A stretch of 64,000 bases of DNA from Dickeya chrysanthemi NCPPB 402 (GTDB taxonomy: Bacteria; Pseudomonadota; Gammaproteobacteria; Enterobacterales; Enterobacteriaceae): contig NZ_CM001974.1 of assembly GCF_000406105.1 (NCBI RefSeq), positions 3,677,010 to 3,741,009 of the forward strand, in the 5' to 3' direction. A program made the translations under genes and the position numbers. Numbering within the stretch: the first letter of the stretch is position 1; each line of letters starts with the position of its first letter. This document shows, in pieces, positions 57,590 through 64,000 of this stretch. The notes below the pieces were generated by a model, which made no database searches, had not been told where the DNA came from, and worked only from the letters and a program-made list of their open reading frames with translations.

Positions 57590-58177
57590 TTACTCTTTGG
57601 CTTTGGAAACGGCAACCATTGCAGGACGCAGCAAGCGGCCGTTCAGGGTATAGCCTTTTTGCATTACCATCATCACATGGTTCGGTTCATGATCGGCTGA
57701 TTCGATCAGCGTCATCGCCTGGTGAATCTCCGGATTAAACGGCACATTCACCTCAGCCACAACCTCAATGCCAAACTTGCTCACCGCGGAAAGCATCGCC
57801 TTCAGCGTCAGCTCAACCCCTTCGATCATGCCGGAAAGCGCTTCGTTGGATTTATCCGCCATTTCCAGCGCCCGCTCCAGGTTATCAATCACCGGCAGCA
57901 TTTCACCGGCAAACTTCTCCAGGGCGAATTTATGCGCTTTTTCCACATCCAGTTCGGCACGGCGACGGACGTTTTCCATCTCGGCGCGGGCACGCAATGC
58001 GTTTTCACGTTCACGCTGCTGGAGATCGTTCAGTTGCGCTTCCAATTCGGCGATACGTTCTTCACGCGGGTCAGCGAGATCCGTCGTCTCCGGCACGGCA
58101 CCCGCTTGCTGACCTTGCTCCGTTTCCTTTTGATCCAAGACTTGCTCGTCAGGCGACTTCTGTTCTTTACTACTCAT
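57590..58177 (-). CDS. grpE: Nucleotide exchange factor GrpE
   Basis: 195 residues. After an acidic, Q/E-rich N-terminus comes the long coiled coil ([65 protein letters not shown], read in pieces) and the beta domain ending [21 protein letters not shown]. It releases ADP from DnaK. I start at 58177 (MSSKEQKSP), with GGAG upstream; nine further codons are open. A heat-shock promoter precedes it and nadK is divergent, as in E. coli. Confidence 0.96.
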   Translation of the reverse strand: MSSKEQKSPDEQVLDQKETEQGQQAGAVPETTDLADPREERIAELEAQLNDLQQRERENALRARAEMENVRRRAELDVEKAHKFALEKFAGEMLPVIDNLERALEMADKSNEALSGMIEGVELTLKAMLSAVSKFGIEVVAEVNVPFNPEIHQAMTLIESADHEPNHVMMVMQKGYTLNGRLLRPAMVAVSKAKE

Positions 58178-58220
58178 GAAATTCTCCGCGTTTTTCGCAT
58201 TCATCTCGCTAGTTCGCTTA

Positions 58221-58248
58221 TTATGGGGATCAAAACCGGGGTTTCAAG
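58221..58248 (-). promoter_or_regulatory. Sigma-32 heat-shock promoter of grpE
   Basis: On the minus strand CTTGAAAC and CCCCATAA are separated by 12 bases, matching the RpoH consensus (CTTGAAA, CCCCATNT) almost fully, 44 bases before the grpE start. Confidence 0.9.
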
Positions 58249-58330
58249 GGAACCACTCACATATTGTTGGTCCGATTTTCGGTCCGAAAACCGTGAGCGG
58301 CCGGTGTTCTCATGAGGATAAAGCACCCAA

Positions 58331-59209
58331 ATGAACAGACCGTTTAACTGCATTGGCATTGTTGGCCATCCGCGTCACCCGCATGCATTGACCACCCATG
58401 AAATGTTGTATCACTGGCTACGCGCCCAGGGTTACCGCGTGGTGGTTGAACAACAAGTAGCCCGCGAACTGCAGTTGACAGAGGCCGATACCGGCAGCCT
58501 GTCGGAAATCGGCCAACAGGCCGACCTGGCGGTGGTTGTCGGCGGCGACGGCAACATGCTGGGTGCCGCGCGCGTCCTGTCGCGATACAATATCAACGTG
58601 ATTGGCGTCAACCGCGGTAATCTCGGCTTTCTCACCGATCTCGACCCGGATCACACCCAGCAGCAACTGAGCGAAGTGCTGGCCGGCCGCTACATCCGTG
58701 AACAACGTTTCATGCTGGAAGCACAAGTGTGCCGCGCCAACCATCCCAACAGCAGCAGCACCGCCATCAACGAAGTGGTGCTGCACCCAGGTAAAGTGGC
58801 GCACATGATTGAATTTGAAGTCTATATTGATGACAAGTTCGCTTTCTCCCAGCGCTCCGACGGCCTGATTATTTCCACCCCCACCGGCTCCACGGCCTAT
58901 TCGCTATCCGGCGGCGGCCCGATCCTGACCCCATCGCTGGATGCGATCGCACTGGTACCGATGTTCCCGCACACCTTGTCGGCACGGCCGCTGGTGATCA
59001 ACAGCAGCAGCTCCATCCGGCTGAAGTTTTCCCATATCACCCAGGACCTGGAAATCAGCTGCGACAGCCAGATTGCTCTGCCGGTTCAGGAAGGTGAAGA
59101 GGTGTGTATTCAGCGCAGCCAGTATCACCTGAATCTCATTCATCCTGAAAATTATAGCTATTTCAATACATTAAGCAGCAAGCTCGGTTGGTCTAAAAAA
59201 TTATTCTGA
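58331..59209 (+). CDS. nadK: NAD kinase
   Basis: 292 residues, the E. coli length. The GGDGN motif lies in [18 protein letters not shown] and the NAD-binding block in [33 protein letters not shown] is also present. It makes NADP from NAD and ATP. Divergent from grpE and followed by recN, the E. coli order. Confidence 0.97.
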   Translation: MNRPFNCIGIVGHPRHPHALTTHEMLYHWLRAQGYRVVVEQQVARELQLTEADTGSLSEIGQQADLAVVVGGDGNMLGAARVLSRYNINVIGVNRGNLGFLTDLDPDHTQQQLSEVLAGRYIREQRFMLEAQVCRANHPNSSSTAINEVVLHPGKVAHMIEFEVYIDDKFAFSQRSDGLIISTPTGSTAYSLSGGGPILTPSLDAIALVPMFPHTLSARPLVINSSSSIRLKFSHITQDLEISCDSQIALPVQEGEEVCIQRSQYHLNLIHPENYSYFNTLSSKLGWSKKLF

Positions 59210-59227
59210 AAGTCGCGCTGGCTACTT

Positions 59228-59269
59228 TACTGTACAAAAAACCAGTCTATACTGTATGCAATAACAGGT
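59228..59269 (+). promoter_or_regulatory. Two LexA boxes of recN
   Basis: TACTGTACAAAAAACCAGTC (59228-59247) matches CTGT-N8-ACAG with one change and TACTGTATGCAATAACAGGT (59250-59269) matches it exactly. They lie 24-65 bases before recN, over its promoter, so recN is under tight SOS control as in E. coli. Confidence 0.92.
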
Positions 59270-59292
59270 GTTATTACATACAGGAAATTATC

Positions 59293-60954
59293 ATGCTGGC
59301 GCAACTCACAATCAGTAATTTCGCCATAGTGCGCGAACTGGAAATTGATTTTCAGGCAGGGATGAGCGTCATTACCGGTGAAACCGGGGCGGGGAAATCC
59401 ATTGCTATCGATGCTCTGGGTCTTTGTCTCGGCAACCGCTCCGATGCCAGCATGGTGCGTCCCGGCGCCGGTCGCGCCGACATCTGCGCTCGTTTCTCGC
59501 TAGCGGATACGCCAGCCGCGTTGCGCTGGCTGGAGCACAATCAGCTTGATGACAACAACGAATGCCTGTTGCGTCGCGTCATCGGTGCAGACGGCCGCTC
59601 CCGTGCATTCATCAATGGGACGGCGGTGCCGCTGTCGCAACTGCGTGAACTGGGTCAGCACCTGATTCAACTCCACGGTCAGCACGCTCACCAGTTGTTG
59701 CTCAAACCAGAACATCAACGCCACCTGCTGGATGCCTACGCCGACGAATCTCAGCTGCTTTGCGCCATGCGTCAGGTTTGGCAGCAATGGCACCAGAGTT
59801 GCCGTGAGCTGGCGCAACACCAGCAAGCGACCATCGAGCGGGAAGCGCGTCGGGAATTGCTGCAGTATCAGCTCAAGGAGCTTAACGAGTTCGCCCCCCA
59901 GCCGGGTGAATACGAGCAAATCGACGTCGAATACAAGCGGCTCGCCAACAGCGGGCAACTGATGTCGCTCAGCCAGCAGACGCTGCAGATTCTCAGCGAA
60001 AACGAAGACCAGAATGTGCTTGGCATGTTACACAACGCCAAACATCAGTTATCGGAGTTGGTCAGCATGGATGAAAAACTCTCCGGCGTGTTTTCCATGC
60101 TAGAAGAAGCCAGCATTCACATCAGCGAAGCCGGCGACGAGTTGCGTCATTACTGTGACCGTATGGATTTGGACCCAATCCGACTGTACGAACTGGAACA
60201 GCGCCTGTCGCGTCAATTAACGCTGGCACGTAAACATCACGTCACTCCGGAAGAACTTCCCGCGTTTCATCAACAGTTATTACAGGAACAACAACTGCTG
60301 GAGCAGCAAGAAAGCGATCATGAAACCCTGAGCCGCGCAGTACAGGAATTTCATCAACAGGCGCTGCATGTGGCCGAACAGCTTCACATCCGGCGCAGCC
60401 AGCACGCCATCGAGCTGGCGCAACTGATCACCACCAATATGCATGAACTGGCGATGCCGCACGGCCATTTCACGATTGAGGTGACCTTCTCTCCAGACTC
60501 ACTGACCGCTACCGGTGCTGATCACATTGAATTCTGTGTCACCACCAACCCCGGTCAACCTCACCAGCCACTGGTAAAAGTGGCTTCGGGGGGCGAGCTG
60601 TCACGCATCGCACTTATCATTCAGGTGATCACCGCCCGCAAGATGGATACCCCAGCGCTTATTTTTGACGAAGTGGACGTGGGTATCAGCGGCCCGACGG
60701 CGGCGATTGTCGGCAAAATGCTGCGCCAACTTGGGCAATCGACTCAGGTCATGTGCGTGACCCACCTTCCGCAAGTGGCCGGATGTGGTCACCACCACTA
60801 CTTTGTCAGCAAACACACCGATGGCGCCGCCACGGAAACCCTGATGCAGCCATTAGCTAAACGTGAACGACTGCAGGAACTGGCGCGTCTGCTTGGCGGC
60901 TCAGCCGTTACCAAAAATACCCTGGCAAACGCCAGAGAATTGCTCGCAGCTTAG
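59293..60954 (+). CDS. recN: DNA repair protein RecN
   Basis: 553 residues, the E. coli length. SMC-like ATPase: Walker A GETGAGKS near the N-terminus, central coiled coil (about 150-370), signature [15 protein letters not shown] and Walker [25 protein letters not shown]. It takes part in double-strand break repair. SOS-controlled by two LexA boxes. Confidence 0.97.
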   Translation: MLAQLTISNFAIVRELEIDFQAGMSVITGETGAGKSIAIDALGLCLGNRSDASMVRPGAGRADICARFSLADTPAALRWLEHNQLDDNNECLLRRVIGADGRSRAFINGTAVPLSQLRELGQHLIQLHGQHAHQLLLKPEHQRHLLDAYADESQLLCAMRQVWQQWHQSCRELAQHQQATIEREARRELLQYQLKELNEFAPQPGEYEQIDVEYKRLANSGQLMSLSQQTLQILSENEDQNVLGMLHNAKHQLSELVSMDEKLSGVFSMLEEASIHISEAGDELRHYCDRMDLDPIRLYELEQRLSRQLTLARKHHVTPEELPAFHQQLLQEQQLLEQQESDHETLSRAVQEFHQQALHVAEQLHIRRSQHAIELAQLITTNMHELAMPHGHFTIEVTFSPDSLTATGADHIEFCVTTNPGQPHQPLVKVASGGELSRIALIIQVITARKMDTPALIFDEVDVGISGPTAAIVGKMLRQLGQSTQVMCVTHLPQVAGCGHHHYFVSKHTDGAATETLMQPLAKRERLQELARLLGGSAVTKNTLANARELLAA

Positions 60955-61065
60955 TGGAGGTCAACTTTTTCGAATTCCCGCGGTCTTACAGACGTCTTGC
61001 AGGTTTTCAAGTCAGGCAAGGTCTATTATCATCTGCAACCTATGCCCTTAAGGAATGTAATCACT

Positions 61066-61410
61066 ATGCGCTGTAAAACGCTGACTGTCGTCGCTGCGGT
61101 GGTTGTTGTTATGTTGACTGCCGGTTGTTCCACACTGGAGCGAGTCGTCTATCGGCCTGACATCAACCAGGGGAATTACCTTTCCTCCGTTGACGTTGCC
61201 AAAATTCATAACGGAATGACCAAACAGCAAGTCATCTACACGCTGGGCACCCCCATGCTGCAGGATCCGTTTGGATCAGATACCTGGTATTACGTCTTCC
61301 GTCAGCAACCGGGCCATCAAGCCGTGAAGCAACAAACGCTGACACTGACTTTCAACAGTCAAGGTGTACTGGCTAATGTGGATAACAAACCCACGTTGCA
61401 AGCGCAGTAA
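61066..61410 (+). CDS. bamE: Outer-membrane assembly lipoprotein BamE (SmpA)
   Basis: 114 residues with a lipoprotein signal and lipobox LTAGCS, then [61 protein letters not shown] in pieces identical to E. coli BamE. It belongs to the BAM complex for outer-membrane protein insertion. I start at 61066 (MRCKTLTV), as in E. coli. An earlier in-frame ATG at 61042 has no ribosome site. Confidence 0.95.
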   Translation: MRCKTLTVVAAVVVVMLTAGCSTLERVVYRPDINQGNYLSSVDVAKIHNGMTKQQVIYTLGTPMLQDPFGSDTWYYVFRQQPGHQAVKQQTLTLTFNSQGVLANVDNKPTLQAQ

Positions 61411-61450
61411 GTGAATAAGCTCGCCACTGTTATTCCCAAATGATCGGCAC

Positions 61451-61484
61451 AAAAAATAAGGCACGTCACCGTGCCTTATTTTTT
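61451..61484. terminator. Bidirectional terminator between bamE and rnfH
   Basis: AAAAAATAAGGCAC and GTGCCTTATTTTTT are exact complements around GTCACC, giving a T6 run on each strand. It overlaps the last codons and stop of rnfH. Confidence 0.92.
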
Positions 61485-61759
61485 GAACGCTCCGCTCGCT
61501 GACGCCGCAGCTCTTTAGGATCAGCCAACAACGGCCGATAAATTTCCACCCGGTCGCCATCATTGAGTACATCGCTTAATTTCGCCGGTCGGCTAAAAAT
61601 ACCGATTTTATTGACGCCCAGATCAATATCCGGTCGCAACGCTAGCAAGCCGGATGCCTGAATGGCCTGCTCTGCCGTGCTCCCGGCTTCCAACGTTAGT
61701 GGTCGTAAATACTGCCGATCCGGCAATGCGTAAACCACTTCAACATGAATATCAGCCAC
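61466..61759 (-). CDS. rnfH: RnfH family ubiquitin-like protein (RatB)
   Basis: 97 residues from a GTG start at 61759: [37 protein letters not shown], then [18 protein letters not shown] and [23 protein letters not shown], the RnfH signature. Beta-grasp fold protein of uncertain role, encoded with ratA. It overlaps the ratA end by eight bases and is read by coupling; longer readings of the frame are ratA shadows. Its last codons lie inside the terminator stem. Confidence 0.93.
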   Translation of the reverse strand: MADIHVEVVYALPDRQYLRPLTLEAGSTAEQAIQASGLLALRPDIDLGVNKIGIFSRPAKLSDVLNDGDRVEIYRPLLADPKELRRQRAERSKNKAR

Positions 61760-62186
61760 AGTAGACCTCTTTGGCGCGTTGGGTGAATGCCTGCACCATG
61801 TTGTTGGCCAACTCTTTGAAAATTTTACCGAATGCCAGTTCAATCAGTGCATTCTTGAACTCAAAATCCAGATTCAGTTCCACCTTGCAGGCATCATCGC
61901 TCAACGGCGTAAAACGCCAGTCCCCGCGCAGTTTACGGAACGGGCCATCCACCAACTGCATTAAAATGCATTGGTTATCAATGAGCGTATTGCGGGTAGT
62001 GAATGTCTTGCTAATACCGGCTTTGGATACATCAACCGCGGCGGTCATTTCATTTTCGGAGGAAGACAGCACCCGGCTACCGGTACACCCTGGCAAAAAA
62101 GCTGGATAAGAGGAAACATCATTCACTAATTTATACATCTGCTCGACACTGAATGGGACCAGCGCAGACCGGCTGATTTTAGGCAT
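61752..62186 (-). CDS. ratA: RatA, START/Coq10-domain protein (ribosome association toxin)
   Basis: 144 residues: [40 protein letters not shown] is the family start of the polyketide-cyclase/COQ10-like fold. E. coli RatA blocks 70S ribosome association and the family is tied to ubiquinone function. It is divergent from smpB and forms an operon with rnfH, as in E. coli. Confidence 0.95.
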   Translation of the reverse strand: MPKISRSALVPFSVEQMYKLVNDVSSYPAFLPGCTGSRVLSSSENEMTAAVDVSKAGISKTFTTRNTLIDNQCILMQLVDGPFRKLRGDWRFTPLSDDACKVELNLDFEFKNALIELAFGKIFKELANNMVQAFTQRAKEVYCG

Positions 62187-62341
62187 ACAATTTTCCGTGA
62201 TTCATAAAACGCGCAAAATCATACCATCGATGAGCAGTCAGACAACCATTCTGCGAGGAACATCGCACCCGTTCACAAAGAACGGCATCAACACCAACGA
62301 GGGATTTCATTCACAGCAACAACCAGTATAATGACGACACT

Positions 62342-62824
62342 ATGACAAAGAAAAAAGCACATAAACCCGGTTCAGCGACCATTGCGCTCAACAAGCGCGC
62401 CCGCCATGAATACTTCATAGAAGAAGAGATTGAAGCAGGGCTGGCTCTTCAGGGGTGGGAAGTCAAATCACTGCGTGCGGGCAAAGCCAACATCAGTGAC
62501 TGCTATGTCCTGATGCGTGACGGTGAAGCCTACCTGTTCGGTGCCACATTCACGCCTCTGCACGGTGCTTCCAGCCATGTCGTGTGTGACCCGACCCGAA
62601 CCCGTAAACTATTGTTGAATCAGCGCGAGCTGGATTCACTCTACGGTCGCGTTAACCGTGAAGGTTATACGGTAGTTGCGCTATCGTTGTACTGGAAAAA
62701 CGCCTGGTGCAAGGTCAAGATTGGCGTAGCAAAAGGCAAAAAAGAACACGACAAGCGTGAAGACATCAAAGAGCGTGAATGGAAGCTGGATAAAGCGCGC
62801 ATCATGAAAAAGGCCTCACGCTAA
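62342..62824 (+). CDS. smpB: SsrA-binding protein SmpB
   Basis: 160 residues, the E. coli length, with [32 protein letters not shown] and the C-terminal tail [25 protein letters not shown], which mimics the missing anticodon arm. It delivers tmRNA to stalled ribosomes. The tmRNA gene itself follows 50 bases downstream, the standard order. Confidence 0.97.
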   Translation: MTKKKAHKPGSATIALNKRARHEYFIEEEIEAGLALQGWEVKSLRAGKANISDCYVLMRDGEAYLFGATFTPLHGASSHVVCDPTRTRKLLLNQRELDSLYGRVNREGYTVVALSLYWKNAWCKVKIGVAKGKKEHDKREDIKEREWKLDKARIMKKASR

Positions 62825-62855
62825 CAGTTGCTAGCATAGCGAACCCTCTTTCTGT

Positions 62856-62861
62856 TATAAT
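62856..62861 (+). promoter_or_regulatory. -10 element of the ssrA promoter
   Basis: TATAAT lies 14 bases before the tmRNA 5' end, between smpB and ssrA. No good -35 hexamer at 17 bases was found. Confidence 0.6.
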
Positions 62862-62874
62862 GGCACAATATCTT

Positions 62875-63255
62875 GGGGCTGATTCTGGATTCGACGGGAT
62901 TCGCGAAACCCAAGGTGCATGCCGAGGGGCGGTTGGCCTCGTAAAAAGCCGCAAAAAAATAGTCGCAAACGACGAAAACTTCGCACCTGCTGCTTTAGCA
63001 GCTTAATCAGCCTAAGAAACTGAAGGTGTCCTCTCTCCCTAGCCTCCGCTCTTAGGACGGGGATCAAGAGAGGTCAAACCTAAAAGAGATCGCGTGGATG
63101 CCCTGCCTGGGGTTGAAGCGTTAAATCCAATCAGGCTAGTTTGTTAGTGGCGTGTCTGTCCGCAGCTGACAAGCGAATGTAAAGACCAGACTAAGCATGT
63201 AGTACCGACGGTGTAGGAATTTCGGACGGGGGTTCAAATCCCCCCAGCTCCACCA
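62875..63255 (+). ncRNA. ssrA: tmRNA (SsrA)
   Basis: Starts GGGGCTGATTCTGGATTCGA and ends GGGTTCAAATCCCCCCAGCT then CCACCA, the two halves of the alanine tRNA-like domain. The tag frame GCAAACGACGAAAACTTCGC and following codons encodes ANDENFAPAALAA and stops with TAA. At about 381 bases it is slightly longer than the E. coli RNA (363). The 3' end is a known integration site for phages and islands; no integrase gene follows within the window. Confidence 0.97.
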
Positions 63256-63387
63256 CATTTGATAGGACAGCAGCAGGACAGCGTCTTTAAATACAATCAG
63301 TTAAAGACACAAGCCTGACAGCGACTGGACTATAAAAGGACTAAATTATGCACGTGAACTGCACGTGCATTTCATGTCTCTCCCGAC

Positions 63388-63416
63388 AACCCCTGAATCA
63401 CCATCAGGGGTTTTCT
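63388..63416 (+). terminator. Rho-independent terminator downstream of ssrA
   Basis: AACCCCTGA and TCAGGGGTT pair over nine bases around ATCACCA and are followed by TTTTCTGTTT. It lies 133 bases after the tmRNA end. Confidence 0.85.
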
Positions 63417-63785
63417 GTTTGTAAGAAAATGAAATAAGAAATCCCGCTCCTCGATGATTACTAGCGTTAGTTAGGTGCTGTTTTCCCATGACGGCTAGCC
63501 CTCCTCTAACTATTGGCGGGATATCTCACGGCACAACAATGTGCTAAACACACTGGCATCATCATTTCCCCCTACCGGTTTATTCAGGATTAACCGGCCG
63601 CTCTTCCTACCTCAGCAGCAAAACTTCACCGTTACCCGATAACTGTAACGGCGTGGAATGCCCTGCTCCCCGCTTTCTGTTTCACTCCACCCACAGCGGT
63701 CGCAAAAACCAAAAACGTGATAAAAATCACAAAAAACCAAACACACCCCGCTCATAAAACAACCACCAACAGAATAAATGCAAAA

Positions 63786-63805
63786 TCTGCGCAATTTCTT
63801 GCTCA
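63786..63805. promoter_or_regulatory. Upstream direct repeat 1 of the sigma-54 promoter
   Basis: TCTGCGCAATTTCTTGCTCA; it differs from repeat 2 in one base. It lies about 130-150 bases before the -24 element, a normal distance for an enhancer-binding-protein site. A partial copy of the core (TTGCGCAA) stands near 63827-63834. Confidence 0.55.
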
Positions 63806-63856
63806 CTTTCCAGCATAAATCCCTGTTTGCGCAATGGATGCCGTTTTTTCGGGAGG

Positions 63857-63876
63857 TCTGCGCAATTTTTTGCTCA
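63857..63876. promoter_or_regulatory. Upstream direct repeat 2 of the sigma-54 promoter
   Basis: TCTGCGCAATTTTTTGCTCA, 71 bases after repeat 1 (about seven helical turns) and 60-80 bases before the -24 element. Confidence 0.55.
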
Positions 63877-63935
63877 AGTTTGACTTAGGGAAAATGGCGA
63901 TATTATTTTTTCTTTAAAAACAATAGAATAAAAAC

Positions 63936-63951
63936 TGGCACAGTCATTGCT
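63936..63951 (+). promoter_or_regulatory. Sigma-54 (RpoN) -24/-12 promoter
   Basis: TGGCACAGTCATTGCT fits the RpoN consensus TGGCAC-N5-TTGCW fully at the fixed positions, with the GG and GC pairs 12 bases apart. A short inverted repeat (AACGGT/ACCGTT, 63957-63980) and a ribosome site follow. Confidence 0.85.
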
Positions 63952-63987
63952 TTGTAAACGGTGAAGTCACACTAACCGTTCAACAAC

Positions 63988-63994
63988 AAGGAGC
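63988..63994 (+). promoter_or_regulatory. Ribosome-binding site of a gene starting past the window end
   Basis: AAGGAGC followed by AAGACT reaches the last base; the start codon should be at or just after 64001. The gene is not visible. Confidence 0.65.
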
Positions 63995-64000
63995 AAGACT

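Larger units (their letters stand above)
63256..64000. other. Gene-free region after ssrA
   Basis: No protein gene is supported. It contains a palindrome ATGCACGTG/CACGTGCAT (63348-63370), a terminator, a part rich in short inverted pieces (63430-63600) and, at its end, a sigma-54 promoter with upstream repeats and a ribosome site. A 64-codon frame on the minus strand (63612-63806) has no family character. Confidence 0.6.

Noticed and set aside
63612..63806. 64-codon minus-strand frame after ssrA
   Set aside because: Overlaps the upstream repeat of the sigma-54 promoter and lacks a ribosome site.

Overview
The window looks like a chromosomal segment of a soft-rot plant pathogen of the Pectobacteriaceae, most likely Dickeya. 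The reasons are sequence-based: conserved genes read like close relatives of E. coli/Yersinia proteins at high GC; two full-length ERIC elements and several ERIC remnants are present; the tmRNA tag reads ANDENFAPAALAA; and there is a four-gene locus with the composition of the Pectobacterium ferredoxin-uptake (Fus) system. No complete phage, insertion sequence, CRISPR array, rRNA or tRNA gene was seen. The species call is an inference.

Layout. (1) 1-5.7 kb: a sugar-type ABC importer (binding protein cut by the window edge, two permeases, ATPase) in one operon with a metallo-beta-lactamase-fold hydrolase and a LacI-type regulator. (2) 5.7-8.1 kb: a divergent LysR regulator and exported alpha/beta hydrolase, then two tandem ERIC elements. 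(3) 8.5-13.6 kb: a likely anaerobic respiratory module of NrfC-like ferredoxin, NrfD-like quinol dehydrogenase, MFS carrier, small FMN-carrying protein and periplasmic FAD reductase. This is the best candidate for an undescribed system. (4) 13.6-16.6 kb: alkylation repair (alkB and a 3-methyladenine glycosylase) and a PACE efflux pump with its own LysR regulator. (5) 17-28.9 kb: core genes fumA, tehB, ribB under an FMN riboswitch, ubiK, yjeH, zipA, cysZ, cysK, ptsH-ptsI-crr.

(6) 28.9-34.7 kb: a variable patch between crr and cysM. It holds an HxlR regulator divergent from a Tat-exported crotonase-fold protein, a two-component system, remnants of macA and macB, and a cysM shortened at its 3' end. 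(7) 34.8-40.9 kb: yfeX, a cytosine-permease-like transporter with a PAS/LuxR-type regulator, an Nlp/SfsB-like DNA-binding protein, an MGT-type glycosyltransferase and yfeY. (8) 41-49.3 kb: the fus-like operon (TonB-like protein, outer-membrane receptor, M16 protease, ABC transporter) behind a Fur-box promoter. (9) 49.5-62.9 kb: conserved chromosome with ypeA, hemF, yaiI, maeB, talA, nudK, mntH (Fur boxes), grpE (sigma-32 promoter), nadK, recN (two LexA boxes), bamE, rnfH, ratA, smpB, then ssrA. (10) 63.3-64 kb: no gene, but a near-perfect sigma-54 promoter with two upstream direct repeats, pointing at a gene that starts just outside the window.

Iron and manganese supply (fus, mntH, hemF, yfeX), anaerobic respiration and sugar uptake by the PTS and ABC routes are the recurring themes. 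A second, sequence-level theme is a set of 15-20 bp tandem duplications next to gene ends (abh hydrolase, alkB, tehB, zipA, fusD, fusB).
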